DNA from: DASXZH01 sp963829965
GTDB taxonomy: Bacteria; Armatimonadota; Fimbriimonadia; Fimbriimonadales; Fimbriimonadaceae
Assembly (NCBI GenBank): GCA_963829965.1
Contig: CAWHLK010000057.1
Span: 161,293 to 225,292 of the forward strand
Direction: 5' to 3'
Length of the DNA: 64,000 nucleotides
Part shown: piece after piece, positions 1 to 7,212 of the stretch
Numbering within the stretch: position 1 is the stretch's first letter
Layout of the letters: every line of letters begins with the position of its first letter
Made by a program: the position numbers and the translations under genes
Notes under the pieces: model-generated
Told to the model about the DNA's origin: nothing
Seen by the model: the letters and a program-made list of their open reading frames with translations, nothing else
Database searches by the model: none

Positions 1-2
1 TC

Positions 3-236
3 GGAATCACCATCATCGGAGGCATTTCGCTCTCGACGATCTTGACCCTGATCGTCATCCCCTGCTCGTACACCATCTTCGACGACTTTTCCAACTACCT
101 CGGAGGCGCCTTCCGCGGAAAACGCTCCCCAGTAGAACCAGAACCCAGCCCCGTTGTAGCGGAGGAGCCACTTCTGCCTACCAAGCTTACGGGAGTGCCT
201 CAGTTCGGCTCCGCCCAGGTGCCAGGTACGGAATAA
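3..236 (+). CDS. RND-family efflux transporter, C-terminal end (partial)
   Basis: The frame is open from the window edge and ends with TAA at 234-236. The first residues, GITIIGGISLSTILTLIVIP, match the last transmembrane helix of HAE1/AcrB-type resistance-nodulation-division pumps, where a conserved GG..S..LTL..VP pattern precedes a short cytoplasmic tail. The following 40 or so residues are a charged, proline-rich tail, as is usual for these proteins. In the family this inner-membrane protein exports drugs or other toxic compounds by proton exchange, together with a periplasmic adaptor and an outer-membrane channel; those partners would lie before the window. Substrate cannot be judged. I am fairly sure of the family and unsure of the subfamily. 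Confidence 0.8.
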   Translation, partial: GITIIGGISLSTILTLIVIPCSYTIFDDFSNYLGGAFRGKRSPVEPEPSPVVAEEPLLPTKLTGVPQFGSAQVPGTE

Positions 237-262
237 AGCCGAACGACGTGCATCGGACCCCT

Positions 263-291
263 GGTAACGGGCGACGGGGACAGTCTTGCAG
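263..291 (+). repeat. Short dispersed repeat, copy 1
   Basis: A 27 bp stretch beginning GTAACGGGCGAC and ending ACAGTCTTGCAG recurs almost unchanged at 1465-1491. Such GGGACAGTC-containing sequences often flank REP-associated tyrosine transposase genes, but no transposase is seen here, so that link is inference. The rest of 237-412 holds no convincing gene. Confidence 0.6.
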
Positions 292-412
292 GTCACCAGA
301 GCCTTGATGAATAACAACCTGAGAACATTGGCCGCTGAGGCCGCGGCGACCGCAAACAATAAGCCCAAGTGAACTGGCCGCAATATCGATAACAATGGCC
401 CGCCACAAGAAA

Positions 413-1412
413 TCAAACGGAATTCTTATCCTTGGAACCGAATTTCCGCCGATCGGAGGATCTATTGCGACTAGCTACCGTGAAGCCCGTAGAGGCGAGG
501 ATCAAGCCGACTGCCGCAATAATGAAGCCGATTAAATCCGTCGCAATATTAAACAGGAGCGCAATTACGGACAACCCTTCCAAGATTCGCCCGGTGCTCC
601 ATAGCTTCCCCAAGCGGTAAGCCCCGCCATGGATCGCGAACAGACAATAACTAAGGAATGGCTTGACCAGGTAAAGGACTCCGGAAACCCCAATAACCGA
701 GAGGCAAGCAATCATCGCATGGGGAACGCCCGGGCTGATGCCGTCGCCAAAACGGCGACAACCAAACATGCCCCCCTGCCGAATGGCAACCGCGCTACCG
801 CTAGGTGAATCGACAAAACGGCCCTTAAAAACGGATAACCGTCGAACTTCGTGTAAATCTGCTCGAGCGCCTCTCTGTCGTTTGGCTGAGCCTCCAGATG
901 GCGCATAAGGTTGTTCATATCCTTCCCCGGGCCAGCAGTTGATCCTCCCGCCACAGAGCCGCCGGCACGAGCGGCGAGGCTCCGAGCATGTTCGGAATCA
1001 GGGTCCAGAAGAATTGCCCTCGCCGCTAACGTCGCGGCCTCAGGGAGCTGGCCCAAATTTTAGACGGCACTCGCCTAGCTCCAACAGGAAGGGCAAGAAA
1101 TTTGGGCGTGCTGTCCGCAGCGCTTTGCAGATACTGAACGCCATTCGCTGCTTGCCCGCATCTAAAGAGCATGCGGCCGAAGAAAAAGCATGGGTTCGGA
1201 TCTTCACCCCGCAATTCGACGGCTAGCTTGGCGCCGGCAAGTGCTTGATCAGTCGCACCCAACTCGAAATCGCACACGGCCATATGAGACAGGGCGTATG
1301 AGCTGCCGGGCTGTATCGCGATTGCCTCCTCGAACAACTTACGTCCCTCCGCGAAGTTGTTGGCCCGCATCTCTTCCAGGCCGCGTTGGCATTTTTGATC
1401 AAATGTGTCCAT
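413..1412 (-). pseudogene. TPR-plus-membrane-domain protein, twice frameshifted
   Basis: Three consecutive minus-strand frames together give one paralogue of the intact 350-residue gene at 4047-5099. The start MDTFDQKCQRGLEEMRANNF parallels MDAFKEKCERGLEEMHANNL of the intact copy, followed by TPR helices (SSYALSHMAVCDFELGA). The frame changes near 1050-1090, after which LPEAATLAARAILLDPDSEH continues the alignment, and again near 740-770, after which three hydrophobic helices (VLYLVKPFLSYCLFAI, LEGLSVIALLFNIATDL, GFIIAAVGLILASTG) form the C-terminal membrane domain. It therefore needs two frame corrections and is probably non-functional. Function of the family is unknown; TPR repeats normally bind proteins. 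Confident as a disrupted paralogue. Confidence 0.8.
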
Positions 1413-1462
1413 GCGTTCGCCCCGCCCATCTCCCTTGGTAGCTCATCTTTACGACGTCTGAG

Positions 1463-1536
1463 CGTAACGGGCGACAGGGACAGTCTTGCAGAAGGTGGCG
1501 TAACGGGTCGGCAAGACCCTTATCGCTACCTTCTGC
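1463..1536 (+). repeat. Dispersed repeat copy 2 joined to a REP-like palindrome
   Basis: The 27 bp element of 265-291 recurs here and runs into an imperfect palindrome at 1488-1536: the left arm GCAGAAGGTGGCG pairs with TCGCTACCTTCTGC, with an inner GGGTC/GACCC stem. That hairpin form is typical of REP/BIME elements. Nothing else recognisable is seen in the gene-free stretch 1413-1856. Confidence 0.6.
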
Positions 1537-1856
1537 GCGTCCAGGTTCCCCAACATAAAGACAAATGGCATCAACTTAGCATCCTCCACCGAAATCCCAG
1601 AACCGCAGGGGTTGGTCTTTCATTCCCAAGGATGTCGTGCACCTCTGAATAGGTTCAATGCTACTGCCAAATACTTTAAGGGCTTGACACTGCCCCGGTA
1701 GCCGGCCTTGCGAAGAAAAAATCGTCGGCATGCCTGCAAGCAGCACGACATTCTTCCTAGGTCGATTAACTCGCCCACCAGCCCGAAGGTGCATCGGAGT
1801 GGCCCCCATGGTTCTCAAACGAAACTGACACCGTTATCTCAAAGCTAGTCACCTTG

Positions 1857-2225
1857 TCATCCTTTGTCAAGGTCTTCCTCCTTCTTCAATCTTTCCCTCT
1901 CCGCGTCCAGTATCGATAGGACTGGCCTAAACAAAAAGAACATCATAGTGTTCATACCGACCATAAGGAAGTAGCTTGCCAGCAAGATCGCTGGTACAGC
2001 AACGGGCAAGGACCGGTCTTTCGGAATGGAAAGGGCTAATCCTAGAAGCGCGAAGAGAAGGCCGAAAAACACTTCGATCTGTCCCCGTAGAAACCCAACC
2101 GATCTCGACACTTTGTGCCAGGAAGCATTCGTCCGTCTAAGCTGCCACCAGCCAATGACGCCCCCAAAAAACAGCGACGGCAATACGAGAAGGGGGACCA
2201 TTATGGGCTGGTTCTGATCGTGCAT
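1857..2225 (-). CDS. Small membrane protein, unknown function
   Basis: This 122-residue frame begins at an ATG and encodes a protein with about four hydrophobic segments: MVPLLVLPSLFFGGVIGWW near residue 10, VFFGLLFALLGLALSI near 53, VAVPAILLASYFLMVG near 75 and MMFFLFRPVLSIL near 94, then a charged tail rich in E, R and K (ERERLKKEEDLDKG). It is not recognised. It lies just left of the duplicated mutS2 leader, on the opposite strand, in the same relative position that another small membrane gene (8434-8664) has beside the real mutS2 start. It could equally be a detached membrane domain of the neighbouring TPR family. Confidence 0.5.
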   Translation of the reverse strand: MHDQNQPIMVPLLVLPSLFFGGVIGWWQLRRTNASWHKVSRSVGFLRGQIEVFFGLLFALLGLALSIPKDRSLPVAVPAILLASYFLMVGMNTMMFFLFRPVLSILDAERERLKKEEDLDKG

Positions 2226-2286
2226 TTCTGTAGCCTGCTCCCAGAATATTCTATGTCAAAGCATATGCGGTGACTTTGTTTCGATG

Positions 2287-2374
2287 CGTTAACCGCCGTT
2301 CCCTGCCACAATTAACCAGCCAATGAACCACGCGCTCAAGGTTCTTGAATTCGACGCCATCCAAAGCCTTCTAG
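2287..2374 (+). repeat. Duplicated mutS2 leader and first codons (direct repeat copy 1)
   Basis: About 88 bp here match 8680-8767 with about three mismatches. The copy includes roughly 35 bp of upstream DNA, the ATG (2323) and the first 17 or so mutS2 codons (MNHALKVLEFDAIQSLL), then breaks off. It cannot encode a product. It marks one edge of a 6.3 kb segment of TPR and RHS genes bounded by direct repeats. Confidence 0.9.
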
Positions 2375-2432
2375 CGGGTGGTCTGCCTCCTTCCTTTTCC
2401 CGCAGACTGAGACGTGCCCAGCCTAGGGCTTT

Positions 2433-2858
2433 TTAGTGGTTGGGCAGCCCCGACTTTGCTCTCCGGTTGCCTATGACGATTTTGTAGCATAGCGCCGACA
2501 GATAGAGAGTAACGAACAGCAAAGCGGCCAATGGCTTGCCGCAGGCAAGGCTCGCCGCGAACATGGAAGCACCGATATCCACCAGGATCGAGGCCACCGT
2601 CCAAAGGCTTCGGCCAGGGCTGGCTCGCTTAGACGCTGATCTGGAGACAATCATCGCAGTTATCCATCGGCAGACCAAAAGCACGCCCAAGACGACCGCA
2701 ATTACGCCGCACATCGATGCGAGCCATCGCGGGGAGCGTGCTGCGAGAGCAAAGTAAATGGTGGTAGCTAGCAGGATTGACAATCCCGGAAGCCGGTATC
2801 CTTGGACCGTGGCCTGGACGATGATTCGGACCACGCCACCAGTTCCATAGGCGGACAT
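2433..2858 (-). CDS. Four-helix membrane protein, unknown
   Basis: The 141-residue product has four clear hydrophobic segments: GLSILLATTIYFALAA (about residue 25), LASMCGVIAVVLGVLLVCRWI (46), LWTVASILVDIGASMFAASL (84) and ALLFVTLYLSALCYKIVIG (109), and a short basic tail. It starts 20 bp after the stop of the broken TPR gene at 2878-3534 on the same strand. In the intact family member at 4047 the membrane helices are fused behind the TPR domain, so this may be the membrane half of a split TPR-membrane gene. No homologue is recognised. Confidence 0.5.
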   Translation of the reverse strand: MSAYGTGGVVRIIVQATVQGYRLPGLSILLATTIYFALAARSPRWLASMCGVIAVVLGVLLVCRWITAMIVSRSASKRASPGRSLWTVASILVDIGASMFAASLACGKPLAALLFVTLYLSALCYKIVIGNRRAKSGLPNH

Positions 2859-2877
2859 AATGGCGCGCCCGGCCTCG

Positions 2878-3534
2878 TTAGCTGTCCTTCGGTTTCCCAG
2901 TGCCAGCAGTAAAGTAGCCGAACGCTTCTGCAGTCAGCCCCTGAGCGAGGTATGTGTACCCGAGGCTCAGAGACTCCGCATTCATGTCGCCGACCGCATA
3001 GGACACCATTGAGTAAAGGTCGGAGGGGCCCTTCAAATCAGGGCTCGTAAGAATAGAACGCTTTACCTGCCGGGTGGTGACAGAGTTGGGGTTTAAGACT
3101 AGCGATTTATCGGCGGCTTGCAGCGCGCCCTTTGTATCCCCCAGCGCTTTTTTACATTGGGCTAGATAGGAATGGAACATCGATTCCTCGGGCGCCATGG
3201 TCATTGCCCGTTTCAAGCTCGGGTAATGCCTTGCCTGGATCGCCACTCCGGAGAAGGACGTAGCCGAATGTGGCACGAGCAAAGGCTACACCCGGACCAG
3301 CGTCCAAGGCTTTTTGGCCTCGGCCAAGGCTTCTTCAGTTCTGCCAATCTGGACAAGGCAGTTAGCCAAATAGGCACGGGCATGCACATCCTCTGGCCTG
3401 ATTTCTAAAGCTTCGGCGAACAGGCGTGCGGCCTCCTCAAAGTTGCCTTCTTGCCGCAATTTCCGGGCAGGCCGCGCCTTTGCCAGAAACCGCTCGTTTT
3501 CCGTCACCACGTCACCAAAGCTCGCGCCCCACAT
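2878..3534 (-). pseudogene. TPR protein, twice frameshifted
   Basis: The first frame (from 3534) gives KLRQEGNFEEAARLFAEALE followed by IRPEDVHARAYLANCLVQIG, typical TPR helices, and then stops at 3286. Shifting frame recovers KALDAGPGVAFARATFGYVL and LRSGDPGKALPEL, and a second shift near 3210-3225 recovers LKRAMTMAPEESMFHSYLAQ and the rest to the stop at 2878. The C-terminal part (PNSVTTRQVK..., then a final helix pair) parallels the gene at 6408-7112 (PNSQTALWVKEQ...). Two single-base indels are needed to restore it. Probably a dead copy of the local TPR family. Confidence 0.75.
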
Positions 3535-3561
3535 AAAATCGTTACCATCACTACAGAACTC

Positions 3562-3990
3562 TCACTTGCCTTCTTCGACGCGCAAACTCAAGCTGGTGCG
3601 CATTCTCGCGAAAGCGGACACCAGTGGCGGAATAAGCGGACACGAGTGGCGCGATAAGCGAACACTTCGCCCATCTTTCCGCTGCCTCTCAGTCGCCCGG
3701 TTGGTGCAGCGATCGCGGTCATAAAACGAACTCGTGCCTGAGCGATTCTCCGAAACGCCCGGCGTGTACTCCGCTGCCGCATCGTTCCAGTTCCTCCCAT
3801 CCTCGGCCGGATCCCTGGTTAAGAACCGCCCTGTGCTGGGGTCATAATACCGGTGGCCGAGCAGCATGAGTCCAGTGTCGGAGTCGCTTTGATAACCACC
3901 TTTCGCCACGAAAACAAACGGAGAAGCGCTAGCCCCGGTCGAGGAAAGCAACATCCCGAACGCGTCGTAAACCTTTGTGTTTGTGACATC
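3562..3990 (-). pseudogene. RHS-repeat core fragment, rearranged
   Basis: The segment 3800-3990 encodes the RHS-associated core (GLMLLGHRYYDPSTGRFLTR, preceded by VYDAFGMLLSSTG) almost identically to 7700-7880 of the neighbouring RHS gene. After DGRNW it jumps into AAEYTPGVSENRSGTSSFYD, which in the other gene lies upstream of the core. The order is thus permuted, as expected from a deletion between two tandem RHS copies. After that the frame continues about 50 residues into non-RHS sequence and ends in the IS21-like repeat. In RHS/YD proteins the core closes a shell around a C-terminal toxin; no toxin remains here. Not functional. Confidence 0.8.
3612..3665. mobile_element. IS21-like terminal repeats, remnant
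   Basis: The motif AAGCGGACAC occurs at 3612 and 3634 and as AAGCGAACAC at 3656, a 22 bp period separated by CAGTGGCGG/GAGTGGCGC. Several repeats of about 20 bp with GTGTCCGCTT at the end are characteristic of IS21-family element ends, where the IstA transposase binds. No istA or istB gene is present, so this is a remnant; the assignment is from motif style. Confidence 0.5.
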
Positions 3991-4046
3991 CGGCCACTAT
4001 AGCCAGTTTGCCGGTTTATTGCCAGGAATAGGAGCCGTGCCCAAAA

Positions 4047-5099
4047 TTATACTTTTTCCGTTCTTGATGCCCTAGCGGCCCGGAGCATTATGGTGAAGCG
4101 GACAATTGCTGGAGTCACGCCGCCCAGACCGGCCAGCAGCCAGGGCAAGCTATGCTGGACGGCGGCAAGGATAATCGTCGAAATGGAGAGGTCGCACACA
4201 GCGTTGTAGACGATGCCAAAGTTCCGGCCTCTTTTTCGGTCGAAATGGAGGAACATAAACAATGAGTCGCTCATAAAGAGCAACGCCCCGAGGCCCGACA
4301 TGGAGTAACCGACCCCCCGTTGGATTTCACTCGCCCCGGGGCGGATCACGCAGCCGCCGATGGCTACGGCGCATAGGCAAAGAACTCGTCCAAGCGGAAT
4401 CGATCGCACCCAATAGCGAACCCAAAACAGGGTGCGCAGTACTGGAAAGGGGCCGACAGCCTCCCGGAACAGTGCCCACCCGTCCTTGTCCCTGGGGTCC
4501 GACTCCAAAAGATGAAGAATGGAGTCGATGTCGGCGCCGTTTCCTGCCCGTACCCCGCCTTCGTCACGGCGCCCCATGCCATTCCTCCGACGTGCTTGGT
4601 AATGACCTATGCGGATCACCTCCGATATAGTTCCGAAATTGCTTGGATCACTCGCGCGGTCCGCGAGGTTCCAGGCATGTTCAGACTTGGGATCCAAAGA
4701 GCTTGCCTTTGCGGCCAATGTTGCGGCTTCCCGGCGTTGACCCAATTTGAGATGGCACTCGCCGAGTTCTAGTAAGAATGGAACATGGGAAGGCTCCTCG
4801 TCCGCTGCGCGTTTTAGGTACTTCAGGGCTTCCTCTGGGTTGCCTGAACGAGCAAGCATTCGCCCGTAGAAATAGCATGGGTTGGTTTCCTGCCCGCGGA
4901 ATTCCACAGCGAGCTTCGCCCCGGCAAGGCCTTCGGCGATTGCCCCCGATTCGAAATCACATACAGCCTTGTAGGTGAGAGCGTACGGACTCTTGGGCCG
5001 GATAGCTAACGCTTCTTCAAAAAGGCTCCGTGCCTTCGCCAAGTTGTTGGCGTGCATTTCTTCCAAGCCGCGCTCGCATTTTTCTTTAAAGGCGTCCAT
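4047..5099 (-). CDS. TPR domain protein with C-terminal membrane domain (intact family member)
   Basis: A 350-residue protein with ATG start. Residues 1-150 hold four to five TPR-type helix pairs (AKARSLFEEALAIRPKSPYA, NPEEALKYLKRAADEEPSHV, QRREAATLAAKASSLDPKSE). Residues 150-235 form a variable linker. Hydrophobic helices follow at about 238-252, 264-284 and 300-335, and the tail is basic. It has no signal peptide, so the TPR part should be cytoplasmic and anchored at the inner membrane. This is the only copy of the family here in one frame; related broken copies lie at 413-1412 and 5751-5968, and looser relatives at 2433-3534 and 6004-7112. Function is unknown; TPR domains usually scaffold protein-protein contacts. 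Confidence 0.75.
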   Translation of the reverse strand: MDAFKEKCERGLEEMHANNLAKARSLFEEALAIRPKSPYALTYKAVCDFESGAIAEGLAGAKLAVEFRGQETNPCYFYGRMLARSGNPEEALKYLKRAADEEPSHVPFLLELGECHLKLGQRREAATLAAKASSLDPKSEHAWNLADRASDPSNFGTISEVIRIGHYQARRRNGMGRRDEGGVRAGNGADIDSILHLLESDPRDKDGWALFREAVGPFPVLRTLFWVRYWVRSIPLGRVLCLCAVAIGGCVIRPGASEIQRGVGYSMSGLGALLFMSDSLFMFLHFDRKRGRNFGIVYNAVCDLSISTIILAAVQHSLPWLLAGLGGVTPAIVRFTIMLRAARASRTEKV

Positions 5100-5201
5100 G
5101 TGGCAGTCCTACCTCAACCGGCTTTCGTGCTCTAAACTTCGCTACCAGTTTCCAGAAGTATTCGTTTTCCACACCAAACTATTATGGTTTGGGATCGGAC
5201 C

Positions 5202-5680
5202 TCACTTGTCGCCATCTTGCCGATCAGTTGTCACTCCATCGGAGCCTACGCGGATGCTTGGCGACCATGGCGGCGCAATGTAGTAATCATCCTCACTGCC
5301 TGGCTGGAAATTCGGCCTGATATCTATAGTCAGGTCTTCCGATAAAAGGATTCGCAACTCGCCGTCCCGCGTCGGTTCCGCTGACAGCCAGGATATCTTG
5401 TCTTCTTCGATCAACCTAAAGAAGTTCTCCCTGGTTCTAGCGAATGAGTCCTCAGGCAAACTGCCTTCGGGCCAGACTAGGACACGAACTCCCCGTTGGC
5501 GTACTTCCAGAGGGCAGCACACGGAGACGTGCACAGATTCGTAGGGAGGGTCATCCGGATTTTCCAAACCAAATTGGAACACCAAGTAGCCGCCATAGTG
5601 CGCCAAGCCCGTACATGTCCGGCCCGCAAAGAATCCAGGGCATGCTGAACCGTTAAGAGATCATCTTTATCAATATCCAT
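5202..5680 (-). pseudogene. Small acidic protein with one frameshift, possible immunity-type protein
   Basis: Reading from ATG at 5680 gives MDIDKDDLLTVQHALDSLRA; one base change of frame near 5610 then continues as GLAHYGGYLVFQFGLENPDD and on to the stop at 5202, about 158 residues in all. The product is soluble, acidic and beta-rich, with a C-terminal DGELRILLSEDLTIDIRPNF segment. Small acidic proteins of this kind next to RHS genes are often immunity proteins for RHS-borne toxins, but there is no toxin beside it and I recognise no family, so that role is only a guess. Without the frame correction the 134-codon frame from 5606 lacks a natural N-terminus. Confidence 0.5.
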
Positions 5681-5750
5681 TAGGCATCCGCTATCAAAAG
5701 ACGAACCCATTCACGCGACACATCCCCACCGAATAAGCACTTCCTGAACA

Positions 5751-5968
5751 TCAGACGGAGCCACGCGGCCGCTTTGTCGCGAAGATCAGCGTGAGGGCAT
5801 GCGCACTCAGGATTAAGACCGCAGCCGCTATGAAGAAAGCCAGTGAATGGATTGCAATGTAGACTAGGACCGCGACGAAGGGATAGCGTTACGAAGCGGG
5901 GGGCAAACCAGACGTTCTTGGCTTGCATTTCTTCCAAGCCGCGCTCGCACTTCGTCGAAGGTGTCCAT
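5751..5968 (-). pseudogene. Internally deleted TPR-membrane gene
   Basis: The first 55 bp from ATG at 5968 closely match the start of the TPR family gene at 5099 (nucleotide run GCGAGCGCGGCTTGGAAGAA shared). After that the sequence jumps directly to a membrane-helix segment, FVAVLVYIAIHSLAFFIAAA followed by VLILSAHALTLIFATKRPR and a stop at 5751-5753, which resembles the C-terminal helices of the copy at 413. About 800 bp of the middle are missing and the two ends are in different frames. It is a deletion remnant. Confidence 0.65.
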
Positions 5969-6003
5969 ATTGCGGCGAAACCATCCTTACCCGACCCAGT
6001 GCT

Positions 6004-6438
6004 TCACCTCTTCTCGGTATTATCATTGGATCGCTTTTCGAAGAGGCCCGAATATTGCCCTTTAAATAGAGGACAGTATTTGACACCCGTGGCCATCATA
6101 ACGAGCACTGAACAGGCAAAGAGGGAAGCCCCAATCACGATAGGCCCCCTTTCTCCCCTCGCCATACCGTAGCCAATTACTGAGGGAGACAAATCTCCAG
6201 CTAGCCCAAACAAAGGCCCGAGGACCATCTTCGGCTGTACGTGCTCAACCATGGCGATGTAAATGTTAAGCAGCCATGTTGAAGTTATCGCCGTGAGCAG
6301 TATCGCCGCAAGAACCACCATCACCGGCATTAACTGGCCCGTTCGCGCCCACGCCGCAAAGAAGACGAGCGCCGCAAGCACCCATTTCGCAAGGCTTGGC
6401 GAAGGCCTTAGGGCCATGTACAAGAAAAGCGGCAGCAA
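6004..6438 (-). CDS. Membrane protein downstream of, and probably split from, a TPR protein
   Basis: The frame overlaps the TPR gene 6408-7112 by 31 bp and has only a TTG start within it. It encodes about five hydrophobic segments (LPLFLYMALRPSPSL, WVLAALVFFAAWA, LMPVMVVLAAILLTAI, TWLLNIYIAMV, GPIVIGASLFACSVLVMM) and a charged tail. Because the intact relative at 4047 carries TPR and membrane parts in a single chain, the simplest reading is that one indel near 6440-6480 split a roughly 370-codon gene in two. Translational coupling of two real genes is the alternative. Confidence 0.55.
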   Translation of the reverse strand: MLPLFLYMALRPSPSLAKWVLAALVFFAAWARTGQLMPVMVVLAAILLTAITSTWLLNIYIAMVEHVQPKMVLGPLFGLAGDLSPSVIGYGMARGERGPIVIGASLFACSVLVMMATGVKYCPLFKGQYSGLFEKRSNDNTEKR

Positions 6439-7112
6439 GACAATTCCGGAAGTCCCCTGTTTCGAAAAAGTTTCCTGATGAGAGTTCGAGCTTTCGGACT
6501 AGTCTCCCTGATCCTTAGGGCAGACCCAAGATACATGTAAGCAGACCCAAGGTTGCCTTGCTCCACCATTTCCTCACCGATCTTTAAATCCTGAGCAGCA
6601 GTAAAGCGCATGCTCTCCCGCACGCCCACGACAAGAGTCGAGGCCGAGAGGCCCACATTTGTTGTTGCGATTTGCTCCTTAACCCACAGCGCAGTCTGTG
6701 AGTTGGGCCTCCTTTGCAGCGCTAGATCCGCTAGTTTCACGGCTCCCTTCAAATCCCCGAGACGGAATTTGCATTTTGCTGCTTCGGCATACAAGCCTGC
6801 GTCTGGCCCCTTCTCCAAGGCCTTGTCAAGCTCCTCCAGCGCCTCTTTATAATGGCCGAGTCCCCCAAGGACCACGCCCAGCGTACCGTGAGCCGCGGCG
6901 CTCTTCGGAGCGAGCACAACTGCTCTTCTTGCATAAAATAGCGCAGACTCAAGGTCCCCCTGCATCCTATAACTGTCTGCAAGATAGCCGATCGCCTTTA
7001 CGCCACGAGGATTCAGCTCGATCGCCCTTAAAAATAGATCATTTGCTTCGGCGTAGTTCTTTTCCACCCAATACTTTTGGAAGCCGGCGTCTACAAAATC
7101 GGGATAGTCCAC
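6408..7112 (-). CDS. TPR repeat protein
   Basis: The 234-residue product begins MDYPDFVDAGFQKYWVEKNY and is built almost wholly of TPR helix pairs (AEANDLFLRAIELNPRGVKA, YKEALEELDKALEKGPDAGL, LKGAVKLADLALQRRPNSQT), with consensus G/Y/A/P positions about every 34 residues. There is no signal peptide. The last dozen residues (RGLPELSCCRFSCTWP) look unlike protein sequence and lie where the downstream membrane frame takes over, suggesting the true C-terminus is that membrane domain. It belongs to the same local family as 2878-3534. Ligand unknown. Confidence 0.65.
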   Translation of the reverse strand: MDYPDFVDAGFQKYWVEKNYAEANDLFLRAIELNPRGVKAIGYLADSYRMQGDLESALFYARRAVVLAPKSAAAHGTLGVVLGGLGHYKEALEELDKALEKGPDAGLYAEAAKCKFRLGDLKGAVKLADLALQRRPNSQTALWVKEQIATTNVGLSASTLVVGVRESMRFTAAQDLKIGEEMVEQGNLGSAYMYLGSALRIRETSPKARTLIRKLFRNRGLPELSCCRFSCTWP

Positions 7113-7212
7113 GGAGTGCGCTCACATAAACTTTGGATTCACAACAGCCTTCAGAAGTGCTTTCGACGATTTGACCCCCACGGGGATACTGAGAAAAGTA
7201 GACCTCGTGATT

